64,000 bases of DNA from JADJOM01 sp963817435 (GCA_963817435.1 CAWFNY010000002.1:62001-126000); one strand, 5' to 3'; shown: positions 17,440-26,651, counted from the first letter of the stretch. The notes: generated by a model from the sequence alone, not told the origin. Numbers and translations are program-made.

Positions 17440-19026
17440 ATGCCTCGATTCCGACACCTCCTCGTGCTGGCCGCGCTCGCGGTGCCCGCGGCGCTCGCCG
17501 CGCAAGCCGCGCCAGCTGATTCGGCGGCTCTCGCCGCACCAACAGTGGCCGCCGCCAAGCCGGCGGTCGACTCCCTGGTGAATGCCGCCAATACCGCGGC
17601 CGCCGCGAATACCGTCGGGATCAACTTCGTCTGGACCCTGGTCTGCGGCTTCCTCGTGATGCTCATGCAGCTCGGCTTCGCGATGGTGGAATGCGGATTC
17701 ACCCGCGCCAAGAACGCCGCCCACACCGCCACCATGAACTTCATGGTCTACGGCGTCGCCATGGCGGCCTACTGGGTCTGCGGTTTCGCCATTCAGGCGG
17801 GTGGCCTCGGCCCGATCACCACTCTCGGGCAGACGGCCGAGACGGCGACGCTCACGCACGCGCTGAGCGTGACCCTCGGTGGCCACACCTGGAACCTCAT
17901 GGGACTCAGCGGCTTCTTCCTGACCGGCCTCAACTACACCTCGCCGGTGTTTGCGTACTTCCTGTTCCAGATGGTCTTCATGGACACCACCGCCACCATC
18001 CCGACCGGCGCCCTCGCCGAGCGGTGGAAGTGGTGGAGCTTCATCGGCCTGAGCATCGCCATCGGCGGCCTGATCTATCCGCTGTATGCCAACTGGGTCT
18101 GGGGCGGCGGCTGGCTCTCGCAGCTGGGCACGAACCTCGGGCTGGGCCACGGACACGTGGACTTCGCCGGTTCCTCGGTGGTGCACCTGACCGGTGGCGT
18201 GATCGCCTTCGTAACCGCCCGGATGCTCGGCGCACGGCGCGGCAAGTACGGACCCAACGGGGAGATCAACGCCATTCCCGGGCACAACATCCCGATGGCG
18301 ATGTACGGCACCTTCGTGCTGTGCTTTGGCTGGTTCGGCTTCAACGCCGGCAGCACCCTTGCCGGCAGCGACCTTCGCATCGGGGTCATCGCAACCAATA
18401 CGATGCTGGCTGGGGCGTTCGGCAGTCTGTCGGCGATGGTGTACATGGTGCTGCGGTACGGCAAGCCCGATCCCTCCATGCTCGCCAACGGCGTGCTGGC
18501 CGGCCTGGTGGCCATCACGGCGCCCTGCGCCTTCGTGACGGCCCCGGTCGCGGTCCTCATCGGCACTGTCGCGGGTGTGCTGGTCTGCTGGTCGGTGTAC
18601 TTCGTGGATCGCACCCTCAAGATCGACGATCCGGTCGGCGCGATCTCGGTGCACGGCGTCAACGGCGCGTGGGGCATCGTCGCCCTCGGCCTCTTCGCGG
18701 ACGGGACCTACGGCGACGGCTTCAACGGTGTCGCAGGCGGTGTGCGGGGCCTGTTCTATGGCGATGCCGGCCAGCTCGCGGCCTCACTCATCGGCATCGG
18801 CGCCAACATCGTCGCAGTCGGGGGTCTCGCCTATGTCTGCTGGAAGATCATCGGCCTGATCGTCGGCGGTCACCGCGTCTCCGCCGAGACCGAGGAGCTG
18901 GGACTCGATATTCCGGAGATGGGCGCGCTGGCCTACCCGGATTCGCAGGACATCTCGTCCGCGGTCGTGCTCGCCACGTCGTCCGCGCACTCCAAGACCA
19001 CGTCGCTCAAGAAGGAAGCGGCCTGA
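17440..19026 (+). CDS. amt: Ammonium transporter with signal peptide (Amt family)
   Basis: Ammonium channel of the inner membrane, 528 aa. ATG 17440 is used because the promoter at 17314-17342 lies inside the longer upstream frame and an AGGA stands 8 nt before this ATG. A cleavable signal (MPRFRHLLVLAALAVPAALAAQ) and an Ala-rich linker precede eleven predicted helices. Pore histidines are present in DFAGSSVVHLTGG and ISVHGVNGAWGIVALG. The C-terminal cytoplasmic tail of about 50 residues is the usual PII contact. The PII gene follows after 169 bp, the typical amt-glnK pairing. The sequence is clearly different from the second amt of this window, so it is not a recent duplicate. Confidence 0.93.
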   Translation: MPRFRHLLVLAALAVPAALAAQAAPADSAALAAPTVAAAKPAVDSLVNAANTAAAANTVGINFVWTLVCGFLVMLMQLGFAMVECGFTRAKNAAHTATMNFMVYGVAMAAYWVCGFAIQAGGLGPITTLGQTAETATLTHALSVTLGGHTWNLMGLSGFFLTGLNYTSPVFAYFLFQMVFMDTTATIPTGALAERWKWWSFIGLSIAIGGLIYPLYANWVWGGGWLSQLGTNLGLGHGHVDFAGSSVVHLTGGVIAFVTARMLGARRGKYGPNGEINAIPGHNIPMAMYGTFVLCFGWFGFNAGSTLAGSDLRIGVIATNTMLAGAFGSLSAMVYMVLRYGKPDPSMLANGVLAGLVAITAPCAFVTAPVAVLIGTVAGVLVCWSVYFVDRTLKIDDPVGAISVHGVNGAWGIVALGLFADGTYGDGFNGVAGGVRGLFYGDAGQLAASLIGIGANIVAVGGLAYVCWKIIGLIVGGHRVSAETEELGLDIPEMGALAYPDSQDISSAVVLATSSAHSKTTSLKKEAA

Positions 19027-19195
19027 TCATGATCGGCACGAAGGGCTGCCAGCCAACTGTCGTCGGCTGCCGGATCCGCGGGATTCTGCCGCCCCCTCCC
19101 CGGGGCGCGGACTGGCCAGGATCGCCGGACACCAGTGGACGGAGGCAGGCAACTGGCAGCTCTTCTTCACCCTCTAGATTCCGCTGGAGTCAGAC

Positions 19196-19594
19196 ATGAA
19201 GCTCATCAGCACTGTCATCCGCCCGGAGAAGCTGTCCGAGGTCAAGGCCGCGCTCTTCCGGGCCGGTGTCACAGGCATCACCATCTCGCGCGTCAGCGGC
19301 CACGGCGGGGAGAAGGAACTGGTCGAGATGTATCGCGCCACGAGCGTGGTGCTGGAATTCCGCGAGAAGGTCAAGATCGAAATGGCGGTCTCGGAGCCGT
19401 TCGTCGAACCCACCATCAAGGCCATCCTCACCTCGGCCCGCACCGGCGAAGTCGGCGATGGCAAGATCTTCGTACAGCAGCTCGAACAGGTGATCCGGAT
19501 CCGCACTGGAGAACGCGACAACGCGGCGCTCACCCCGGTCACCGCCGATGCCGTGCAGCGCCAGGCCCTGCAGGAGACCGTCGCCATCGGGTGA
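19196..19594 (+). CDS. glnK: PII nitrogen regulatory protein lacking Tyr51
   Basis: A 132-aa trimeric PII signal protein, expected to bind ATP, ADP and 2-oxoglutarate and to gate the adjacent Amt. N-terminal MKLISTVIRPEKL, the T-loop KELVEMYRATSVVLEFREKV, the B-loop TGEVGDGKIF and C-loop IRIRTGERD are present. Aligning EMYR with the canonical ELYRGAEY puts Val where the uridylylated Tyr51 should be, so GlnD-type modification at this site is not possible. GGAG lies 6 nt before ATG 19196. An intrinsic terminator follows. Confidence 0.92.
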   Translation: MKLISTVIRPEKLSEVKAALFRAGVTGITISRVSGHGGEKELVEMYRATSVVLEFREKVKIEMAVSEPFVEPTIKAILTSARTGEVGDGKIFVQQLEQVIRIRTGERDNAALTPVTADAVQRQALQETVAIG

Positions 19595-19617
19595 GTGGCG
19601 CCGGAGCCCGCGAAACA

Positions 19618-19648
19618 AGCCAGGGGGCCGAGTGGCCTCCTGGCTTTT
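19618..19648 (+). terminator. Intrinsic terminator after the first PII gene
   Basis: Stem AGCCAGGGGGCC (19618-19629), loop GAGT and GGCCTCCTGGCT (19634-19645, one G-T pair) followed by TTT. It ends the amt-PII unit before the antiporter gene. Confidence 0.75.
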
Positions 19649-19684
19649 CCGTGACCATCGCAGTCAACGCTATCTTTGAGCCCC

Positions 19685-20962
19685 ATGCTCCTCTTCCTCG
19701 AAGCCGCGACTCCGGCCGCCCACGATGGCGGCGCCCAGCTGGTGCTGGCCCTGGCCGTGATCCTGGCCGCCGCCAAGCTCGGTGGCGATCTCTCCGAGCG
19801 GCTCGGGCAGCCCGCCGTCCTCGGCGAGCTCCTCGCCGGCGTGCTGCTGGGCAATCTCGACCTCGCGGGCCTCGGCTGGTTTCGCGGGCTCACCGCGAAC
19901 ACCACCCTCGTTGGACTCGCGGACGTCGGCGTGGTGTTGCTGCTCTTCGAGGTCGGCCTCGAGTCGACGATCCAGGACATGCGCCAGGTCGGCTGGCGGT
20001 CGCTCATTGTGGCGGTACTCGGAGTCGTCACACCCTGGATCCTGGGGTACGGCGTGGGGGTGGCGCTCCTGCCCCACCACAGCCCCTACGTCTACCTCTT
20101 TCTCGGCGCGACGCTCACCGCGACGAGTGTCGGCATCACCGCCCGGGTGCTCCGGGATCTGGGTCGCTCGCAGACCGCCGAGGCGCGGATCATTCTCGGC
20201 GCGGCCGTGATCGACGATGTGCTGGGACTCGTGATCCTCGCGGTCGTGGGAAACCTCATCCTGGCCGCGAACACCGGGACCGATGCCTCACTCGGCGCGG
20301 TGGCCTTTGTGGTCGTCAAGGCGGTGGTCTTCCTGCTTGGGTCGCTCTGGCTGGGGACCATCATCTCCCCGCGACTCTTCGGACTGACCTCGCGGCTGCG
20401 CGGAAGCAGTCTGCTGCTGGTCACCGCGCTGGTGTTCTGCTTCCTGCTGGCTGGCGGGGCAGCGGCCCTGGGACTCGCACCGATCGTTGGAGCCTATGCC
20501 GCCGGGCTCATCCTCGAACGCGTCCACTACCAGCCGTTTTCGGACCGGGGGGAGCAGCACCTGGAGGACCTCGTCCGGCCGATCTCGGGATTTCTCGTCC
20601 CGATCTTCTTCGTGATGATGGGATTGCGGGTGGAACTGGCGGGACTGCTCGATCCCAGTCACCTGGGACTAGCGCTGGTGATCATCATCGCCGCGATCAT
20701 CGGGAAGCAGGCCTGCGCCCTTGGCGGGCTGGGAACGACGCTGGACAAGCTGTCGATCGGCATCGGCATGATCCCCCGTGGCGAGGTGGGGCTCATCTTC
20801 GCCAGCATGGGGCTGACCCTGATGGTCAATGGCGAGCGGATCGTGGATGCGGCGATGTACTCGACGATCGTGCTGATGGTGCTCGTCACGACCGTGCTCA
20901 CGCCGCCGGCGCTCAAGTGGAGTCTAGGCCGGGCCGCGCGGCGGGCGGCGCGGGAGTCCTGA
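19685..20962 (+). CDS. CPA2-family cation:proton antiporter (Kef/NhaS-like)
   Basis: A 425-aa membrane protein with about 12-13 helices. The conserved CPA2 features LGQPAVLGELLAGVLLG, the helix-4/5 region LTATSVGITARVL, the ion-binding pair region AAVIDDVLGLVIL and IPRGEVGLIFA are intact. There is no C-terminal TrkA-N or TrkA-C domain, so it is the short NhaS3/NapA-like kind and not full-length KefC. ATG 19685 is preferred to a TTG nine bases upstream. It sits between the two amt-PII modules, where antiport could balance charge or pH during ammonium uptake (inference). It converges on the second PII gene. Confidence 0.88.
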   Translation: MLLFLEAATPAAHDGGAQLVLALAVILAAAKLGGDLSERLGQPAVLGELLAGVLLGNLDLAGLGWFRGLTANTTLVGLADVGVVLLLFEVGLESTIQDMRQVGWRSLIVAVLGVVTPWILGYGVGVALLPHHSPYVYLFLGATLTATSVGITARVLRDLGRSQTAEARIILGAAVIDDVLGLVILAVVGNLILAANTGTDASLGAVAFVVVKAVVFLLGSLWLGTIISPRLFGLTSRLRGSSLLLVTALVFCFLLAGGAAALGLAPIVGAYAAGLILERVHYQPFSDRGEQHLEDLVRPISGFLVPIFFVMMGLRVELAGLLDPSHLGLALVIIIAAIIGKQACALGGLGTTLDKLSIGIGMIPRGEVGLIFASMGLTLMVNGERIVDAAMYSTIVLMVLVTTVLTPPALKWSLGRAARRAARES

Positions 20963-20984
20963 GCGACTCCCCCGCCGCCGGCGA

Positions 20985-21347
20985 CTACCGGCCGGCGAGC
21001 GCGGCCGGAGTGACCGCCGCCTCGTCCCGTTCGCCAGTGCGGATCCGATGCACCTGCTCGACATCCAGCACGAAGACTTTGCCATCCCCGACGTCGCCGG
21101 TGCGGGCCGCTGAGAGAATCGACCGGACGGTGGTGTCCACGAAGGAGTCGGAGACCCCGATCTCCAGCCGCATCTTCTCCTGCAGACCCATCTTGACCGT
21201 CGTCCCCCGGTAGTTCTCGACCTGCTCGGTCTCACCGCCATGTCCCATCACCCGGGACACCGTGAGCCCGCGAACCTCCGCCCGGTACAGCGCCTCGAGC
21301 ACGTCGTTCAGCCTGTCGGGCCGCACCACCGCAACGATGAGTTTCAT
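20985..21347 (-). CDS. glnK: Second PII protein, also lacking Tyr51
   Basis: A 120-aa PII protein (MKLIVAVVRPDRL, B-loop TGDVGDGKVF, C-loop HRIRTGERD). The T-loop TEQVENYRGTTVKMGLQEKM keeps the Tyr46 equivalent but has Val at the Tyr51 position, and it diverges from the conserved PKVKIE after the loop (EKMRLE). AAGGAG precedes ATG 21347. It follows the second amt by 18 bp and is surely co-transcribed with it. Expected partners are the adjacent transporter and possibly glutamine synthetase or adenylyltransferase elsewhere. Confidence 0.91.
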   Translation of the reverse strand: MKLIVAVVRPDRLNDVLEALYRAEVRGLTVSRVMGHGGETEQVENYRGTTVKMGLQEKMRLEIGVSDSFVDTTVRSILSAARTGDVGDGKVFVLDVEQVHRIRTGERDEAAVTPAALAGR

Positions 21348-21365
21348 TCTCGGATCTCCTTGCGA

Positions 21366-22694
21366 TCAGTGAGCCGTGGCCTGCTGCGCGAGCACCGGGG
21401 ACGGCATGGGGGCGATCTCGAAATCGGCCAGCACGAGCACCGATCCCTCGCCACTGGTGTAGGCCTCCTCGCCGTGCTGGCTGACATCCATCCCGAGACC
21501 TTCCGCCCGGCGATCGGCCCGCAGCTCCATGACCAGCCCCATCAGCTTCAGAATCACGAAGGTCATCCCGCCGGCGTACAGCACCGACGCTCCGGCACCC
21601 AGCGCCTGCAGGCCGACCTGCGCCGGGTTGCCCCCGACCAGCCCGTCGGTTCCGCCCCATAGCTTCTCGGCGAACACCCCCGTCAGCAATGCGCCCGTCA
21701 GGCCGCCGAGGCCGTGCCCCGCAAAGACATCGAGCGAGTCATCGAGGCTGGTGCGCGAGCGATAGACCATCGCGAAATAGCTGGGGAACGCGGCGATGCC
21801 GCCGAGGACCAGGGCGTAGCCCGGACTGATGAAGCCGGCCGCGGGCGTGATGGCGACGAGACCGATCACGATGCCGGTGGCCCCGCCGACGGCGGTGATG
21901 TGCCCGGTGCGCCAGACATCCAGCGCCGCCCAGACCACCAGCGTTGCCATCGGCGCGAGGAAGGTGTTGGTGAACGCCAGCGCGGCGGTGCCGTTCGCCG
22001 CGAGGGCACTCCCCCCGTTGAAGCCGAACCAGCCGAACCAGAGCAGTCCGGTGCCCAGCAGCACGAAGGGCACACTGTGCGGCAGGATGGCCTGACGCCC
22101 GTAGTCCTTTCGGGGACCGAGCACCGCCGCGGCGACCAGTGCCGACACGCCGGCGTTGATGTGCACGACGGTGCCGCCGGCGAAGTCGAGCACTCCCAGC
22201 TTGCCGAGCCAGCCTCCGCCCCAGACCCAGTGGGCCACCGGGGCGTAGACCGCAAGCGTCCAGACGACGATGAACCCGACGTAGGGCAGGAACTTCATCC
22301 GCTCGACGATCGCGCCCGAGATCAGCGCGGCGGTAATGATCGCGAACGTGCCCTGATACGCCATGAAGAGGACATGGGGAATGGTGCCCTTCGGCTCCAC
22401 GCCGACGCCGGCGAGCAGCGCATTGCCCAGTCCGCCGAGTACCGGGGAACCCTCCGAGAAGGCGAGGCTGTAGGCCACGAGCGCCCAGGTCACCCCCACC
22501 GCGCCCAGCGCGACGAAGCTCATCATCATCGTGTTCAGCGAATGCCGGGAGCGCACCAGGCCGCCATAGAAGAAGGCGAGGGCCGGCGTCATGAGCAGGA
22601 CCAGTGCGGTGGAGACCAGCATCCAGGCCGTGTCGGCACCGACGATGGTCGGGACCGCATCCTGGATCAGGGGCAGCAGGGTGGGAGTGGGCAC
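21366..22694 (-). CDS. amtB: Second ammonium transporter (canonical AmtB type)
   Basis: A 442-aa Amt channel closer to classical AmtB than the first copy: TALVLLMTPALAFFYGGLVR in helix 1, pore histidines in DFAGGTVVHINAGVSAL and DVFAGHGLGGLTG. No obvious cleavable signal precedes helix 1 (starts MPTPTLLPLIQDAVPTIVGADTA), although a short periplasmic N-terminus is likely. It leads the operon with the PII gene 18 bp downstream. Its upstream region carries the conserved element described at 22802-22856. Confidence 0.92.
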   Translation of the reverse strand: MPTPTLLPLIQDAVPTIVGADTAWMLVSTALVLLMTPALAFFYGGLVRSRHSLNTMMMSFVALGAVGVTWALVAYSLAFSEGSPVLGGLGNALLAGVGVEPKGTIPHVLFMAYQGTFAIITAALISGAIVERMKFLPYVGFIVVWTLAVYAPVAHWVWGGGWLGKLGVLDFAGGTVVHINAGVSALVAAAVLGPRKDYGRQAILPHSVPFVLLGTGLLWFGWFGFNGGSALAANGTAALAFTNTFLAPMATLVVWAALDVWRTGHITAVGGATGIVIGLVAITPAAGFISPGYALVLGGIAAFPSYFAMVYRSRTSLDDSLDVFAGHGLGGLTGALLTGVFAEKLWGGTDGLVGGNPAQVGLQALGAGASVLYAGGMTFVILKLMGLVMELRADRRAEGLGMDVSQHGEEAYTSGEGSVLVLADFEIAPMPSPVLAQQATAH

Positions 22695-22801
22695 GGAGCC
22701 GGGGCCTCCAGGCGAACGCTGGTTCTTGGGATTCGAGTCCTGCCCGGATGATCTGGCGACATCCTGGGCAGCAGGGAGCCGGGATCGACTCGCGCGGGGA
22801 C

Positions 22802-22856
22802 AAATTGGCGATCGGGAGGCGCTTTGTCAAGACAGAATTGCAGAATCAGCACATTT
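22802..22856 (-). promoter_or_regulatory. Promoter of the second amt gene with the shared upstream element
   Basis: On the minus strand AAATGTGCTGATTCTGCA (22856 to 22839) is followed after 8 bp by TTGACA (22830 to 22825). A 17-bp spacer leads to a weak -10, CAATTT (22807-22802). Fourteen of the 18 element bases and the spacing match the first amt promoter. The poor -10 would fit dependence on an activator bound at the element (inference). Predicted leader is about 100 nt. Confidence 0.65.
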
Positions 22857-23263
22857 CTGGCGTCACCTGATCATCAGATTTCGCATATTTCAACTCAACT
22901 GCTCGCTCAAGTTGGCATTTTGGTCGTGTCTACTGCGTCAATATGCAACGCACATCGGGGGCTGGCGCCTGCGCCGGCAGCCGAGTCCGGAAGAGTTCAC
23001 GCCCTTCGGCTCGTGGGTATCCTGCGCACCAGCCCTCACCCCAACTCGTGCGAACAAGACGTGGAGGTTCCACGCCTGGCTGAAGCGCCCTCACCGCCTC
23101 ACGAGGTCGTTACTGCGCGCGACGGCGACGCGCGCCACGAGCGCTTTGGTGGGATTCTGCGGCCACGGGAAGGTGTCGAACACCGTGCCCTCCGTCCCTC
23201 TCGCAGGGCGGCCGGGGCGCCCCTAGCCAACCCCCTCGGGGACGGTAGCTTTCACGATCCCTC
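22857..23263 (+). other. Non-coding stretch between amt2 control region and the PD40 kinase
   Basis: No convincing gene. Reading frames across it have mixed, low-complexity translations and no family resemblance. It must contain the kinase promoter; no strong -10/-35 pair is evident close to the kinase start. The first 60 bp are AT-rich relative to the surroundings and probably belong to the amt2 regulatory region. Confidence 0.5.
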
Positions 23264-25987
23264 ATGCCCACGACCCTCGAGCAGCTCTCCACTGCCCTCG
23301 CCGACCGCTACCGGATCGAGCGCGAGCTCGGCGCCGGCGGCATGGCCACCGTCTACCTGGCCTACGACCTCCGCCACGATCGCAAGGTCGCCCTCAAGGT
23401 GCTCCGTCCGGAGCTGGCCGCGGTGATCGGCGCCGAGCGGTTCCTGGCGGAGATCAAGACCACCGCCAACCTGCAGCACCCCCACATCCTGGCGCTGTTC
23501 GACTCGGGCCGCACCGGGGACGGATCCGGACGGGGGACGGACGTCGTCTACTACGTCATGCCGTTCGTCGATGGCGAGACCCTGCGTGACCGGCTCACCC
23601 GTGAGAAGCAGCTCCCGGTGGATGAGGCGGTGCGGATCGCGCGGGAGGTGGCGGACGCGCTGGAGTATGCCCACCGAAGCGGGGTGGTCCACCGCGACAT
23701 CAAGCCGGAGAACATCCTGCTGCACGGGGGCCATGCCCTGGTGGCCGATTTCGGCATCGCCCTCGCCGCTTCGCGCTCCGAGGGCGGCACCCGGATGACC
23801 GAGACCGGGATGTCGCTCGGCACGCCGCACTACATGAGTCCCGAGCAGGCGATGGGCGAGCGGGAGATCACGTCACGGAGCGACGTGTACGCGCTGGGGT
23901 GCGTGCTGTACGAGATGCTGGCGGGCGAGCCGCCCTTCGTCGGACCCACGGCGCAGGCCATCGTGGCGCGGGTGATGACGGAGGAGCCGCGGAGTCTCAC
24001 CCTGCAGCGGAAGAGCATCCCGCCGCATGTCGAGGCGGCGGTGAACACGGCGCTGGAGAAGCTGCCGGCGGACCGCTTCGCGAGCGCGGCGGCGTTCGCC
24101 GCCGCGCTCGACAACGCCGCCTTCGCCGGGGCGACGCGCGCCGCCGGTGCTGCAGCAAACGTGGCCGGGGGCACGCCGCGGGCGCGCACCACCCTGCGCA
24201 CCGTCCTAGCCACCGCGGCCGCCGTCGCCGTCGTCACCTTCGGCCTGACCCGCTGGCTCAGCTCCCCCCGCGGTGTCACCGGCGGGCGCAGCGCCCATGT
24301 CAGCATCCCGCTGCCCGACGGGTACGAGCTGGGCGCCGGCAACCTGAACCCGGTCGCGATCTCCCACGACGGCGCTCGCATCGCCTACGTCGGGCAGAAG
24401 GACGGCAAGAACCGGATCTTTGTCCGGGCGCTCGAGGAGACCGAGGCGAAGGCGCTCGATGGCACCGAGGGGGGGGATGGGCCCTTCTTCTCCCCGGATG
24501 GCCAGTGGATCGGCTTCTTCTCCGGCTCGAAGCTCAGGAAGATCGCCGTCAGCGGGGCGGCGCTGCAGCCGCTCGCCGACGCGCCGTTCCACCGGGGCGG
24601 TGACTGGGGCGACGACGGATTCATCTATTTCGCGCCGACCAACACCGGCGGCATCTGGCGGGTGCCGGAGGGCGGCGGCGCCGCCACTCTGGTGACGCAG
24701 CTGGACACCGTGGCGGGCGAGATCAGTCACCGCTGGCCACACCGGGTCGCGGGGACGAAGGCGCTGCTCTATGCCGCGTGGACAGGACCCGGCGATGACG
24801 AGCACAGTGTTGCCGCGCAGACGCTGGAGACCCCGGGCCACTCCCTCCTCGTCAAGGGCGCCGACGCCCCGCAGTACGCCACCAACGCCGGGCTGCTCCT
24901 CTATTCCCACCGCGGCCAGCTGTTCACGGTGCCGTGGCGGCCAACGGAGTCAGGCATCGGCAAGGCGGTGCCGGCGACCGCCGCGGAGCGGCCGAACGAC
25001 GGCATCGGGAACGAAGGCTCGGGAAATTTCGGCGTGTCCGACGACGGCACGCTCGCGTACATCAGCAGCGGGAGCTCGTACAATAACCAGCGGCTGGTCT
25101 GGGTCAGCCGAGCGGGGGCAACCACGCCGCTGCCGCTGCCCGAGCGCGCCTATGAGAACGTGGTGATCTCACCGGATGGGAGCCGGGCCGTGCTCCAGGT
25201 CCGGGAAGGCACGACCCGGCTCTGGATCTACGACTTCGGCCGCGGCACCTGGACGCCGCTCGGCACCGGCACCGGCAGCAGCCAGGCAGCGCAATGGACC
25301 CCCGACGGCACGCGCGTCATCTACCGGGGCACCCGCCAGGGGATGCGTAACATCTATCGGCTGCCTGTCGACGGGTCGGGAGACGAAGAGCGCCTCACCG
25401 CGAAGCGCGGGGTGATCCAGACGCCCACCTCGATCTCCGCCGATGGCCGCATTCTCATGTTCGACGAGACCGGGCCGGATGAGCCGGACGGCGCCGGGAT
25501 CTGGGTCCTGAGGCTCGAAGGCGAACCGGCACCGCACCGCCTCTTCCCGCTGCCGGCGACCGGCCACGACGGCCAGATCTCGCCTGACGGAAAGTGGGTC
25601 GCCTTCCAGGCGAACGTCGCGTCGCGACAGGAGGTCTTCGTGGCTCCCTTCCCTGGCGCCGGCGAGCGGCGCCTCGTCTCGACGGATGGCGGCACCGAGC
25701 CGCTCTGGTCGCACGACGGCCGGGAGCTGTTCTTCCAGAACGGCAACCGGCTGATGGGCGTCACCGTGGCACCTGGCGCAACCTTCTCCGCCAGCCCCCC
25801 GCGGGTGGTGCATGAGGGGCGGTTCTACCGGACGATCACCGGCAACACGAGCTTCAGCATCACGCGGGACGGCACCCGCTTCCTCCGCATCCAGCCGGTC
25901 GATCCGGTAGCGGCCATCACCCACATCGAGCTGGTGCTCAACTGGTTCTCCGAGCTGAAGCGACGGCCTGCTGGCAGCGCCGAGTAG
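23264..25987 (+). CDS. Ser/Thr protein kinase with C-terminal PD40/TolB-like propeller
   Basis: A 907-aa membrane kinase of the PknB-propeller type common in Gemmatimonadota and Acidobacteriota. The kinase domain (about 15-275) has GAGGMATVYLAYD, VALKVLRPE, HRDIKPENILL, DFGIAL and GTPHYMSPEQ, so catalysis is expected. One transmembrane helix lies near 306-328. From about 345 there is a six-bladed propeller of PD40/WD40-like repeats with recurring SPDGQWIGF, TPDGTRVIY and SPDGKWVAF signatures, placed in the periplasm. The propeller is thought to sense ligands or cell-envelope components. It is transcribed alone and converges on the cassette array. Confidence 0.93.
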   Translation: MPTTLEQLSTALADRYRIERELGAGGMATVYLAYDLRHDRKVALKVLRPELAAVIGAERFLAEIKTTANLQHPHILALFDSGRTGDGSGRGTDVVYYVMPFVDGETLRDRLTREKQLPVDEAVRIAREVADALEYAHRSGVVHRDIKPENILLHGGHALVADFGIALAASRSEGGTRMTETGMSLGTPHYMSPEQAMGEREITSRSDVYALGCVLYEMLAGEPPFVGPTAQAIVARVMTEEPRSLTLQRKSIPPHVEAAVNTALEKLPADRFASAAAFAAALDNAAFAGATRAAGAAANVAGGTPRARTTLRTVLATAAAVAVVTFGLTRWLSSPRGVTGGRSAHVSIPLPDGYELGAGNLNPVAISHDGARIAYVGQKDGKNRIFVRALEETEAKALDGTEGGDGPFFSPDGQWIGFFSGSKLRKIAVSGAALQPLADAPFHRGGDWGDDGFIYFAPTNTGGIWRVPEGGGAATLVTQLDTVAGEISHRWPHRVAGTKALLYAAWTGPGDDEHSVAAQTLETPGHSLLVKGADAPQYATNAGLLLYSHRGQLFTVPWRPTESGIGKAVPATAAERPNDGIGNEGSGNFGVSDDGTLAYISSGSSYNNQRLVWVSRAGATTPLPLPERAYENVVISPDGSRAVLQVREGTTRLWIYDFGRGTWTPLGTGTGSSQAAQWTPDGTRVIYRGTRQGMRNIYRLPVDGSGDEERLTAKRGVIQTPTSISADGRILMFDETGPDEPDGAGIWVLRLEGEPAPHRLFPLPATGHDGQISPDGKWVAFQANVASRQEVFVAPFPGAGERRLVSTDGGTEPLWSHDGRELFFQNGNRLMGVTVAPGATFSASPPRVVHEGRFYRTITGNTSFSITRDGTRFLRIQPVDPVAAITHIELVLNWFSELKRRPAGSAE

Positions 25988-26029
25988 GGACACAGACCGG
26001 CGGACCCGCGACCTTCGCAACGTTTGCAG

Positions 26030-26512
26030 TCACTTCGCCGTCTTCCGGCGAGGCAGCTTCTTCGCACTATCCGTCCGAATGATGAGATTGCCACCCCCCG
26101 TGGCTGGCAACCGAACTCCACTCGCGTTGATCGCAGCGGCGATCAGTGCGTTGACATCCGGATGCGCCAACCGGCTGGCAGCCTCCACATGGATGAAGCG
26201 GGTTTGCCTGCCCGATCCCATCAGCAGCTTCTTCGGGTCGGGCAAACGATTTCCCTGATTGAAGTAGAGATCCACACCGCTGGGACGCGCAGCGGTCGAG
26301 ACGATCCCCTCGATGCCGTGCTCCGTCGGTGAATACGAGATGACGAGGGAGTTCCCGTAGTCGTACACCAGTTCGTTGGCAGTCGGCAATCGCTTGCGGA
26401 GCGCAGACCGGACTGCGCGGATGAGCTTCTGGTGCTCGGGATCGAACTTCTCGATGAGGGATCGAAGCTGGGCGGCCGGTGTGCGCTTCGCGTCAACCGA
26501 GCTGGCTGCCAT
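26030..26512 (-). CDS. DUF1801 (YdhG-like) domain protein
   Basis: A 160-aa protein with the DUF1801 fold: IEKFDPEHQKLIRAVRSALRKRLPTANELVYDYGNSLVISY, then GVDLYFNQGNRLPDPKKLLMG. Family members are small proteins with an alpha/beta fold of unknown function. ATG 26512 has GGAGG 5 nt upstream; a longer upstream frame reads through the attC site and is not used. It is the last gene of the cassette array in the direction of transcription. No attC was found after its stop, so its own recombination site appears to be lost or too degenerate to see. Confidence 0.8.
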   Translation of the reverse strand: MAASSVDAKRTPAAQLRSLIEKFDPEHQKLIRAVRSALRKRLPTANELVYDYGNSLVISYSPTEHGIEGIVSTAARPSGVDLYFNQGNRLPDPKKLLMGSGRQTRFIHVEAASRLAHPDVNALIAAAINASGVRLPATGGGNLIIRTDSAKKLPRRKTAK

Positions 26513-26553
26513 CCCATCCTCCGGGTTCTTGCAAGGAGTGCTGCAGGCGATCC

Positions 26554-26651
26554 GCCTGACGTCTGCGCATAAGCTGCATAGCGCGGCGCACTTTCGCCAG
26601 TAGTCCCGGGGAAGCCGGCCGCGCTTCGGCAGCCTCATTCGCCGGTTAGGC
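26554..26651 (-). repeat. attC site A
   Basis: Ends GCCTGAC (26554-26560) and GTTAGGC (26645-26651). Inner arms GCTGC and GCGCGGC pair with their complements to form a 98-bp imperfect hairpin. On the minus strand R'' GCCTAAC-CGGCG-AATGAGGCTG and L' CAGCTTATG-CGCAGAC-R'. It lies 15 bp after the DUF3024 stop. Same sequence subfamily as sites F and M (GTCTGCGCATAAGCTGCG). Confidence 0.82.

Noticed and set aside
26014..26030. attC for the DUF1801 cassette (AAACGTT just after the stop)
   Set aside because: Neither core site fits consensus and there is no stem; recorded only as a possible deletion scar.
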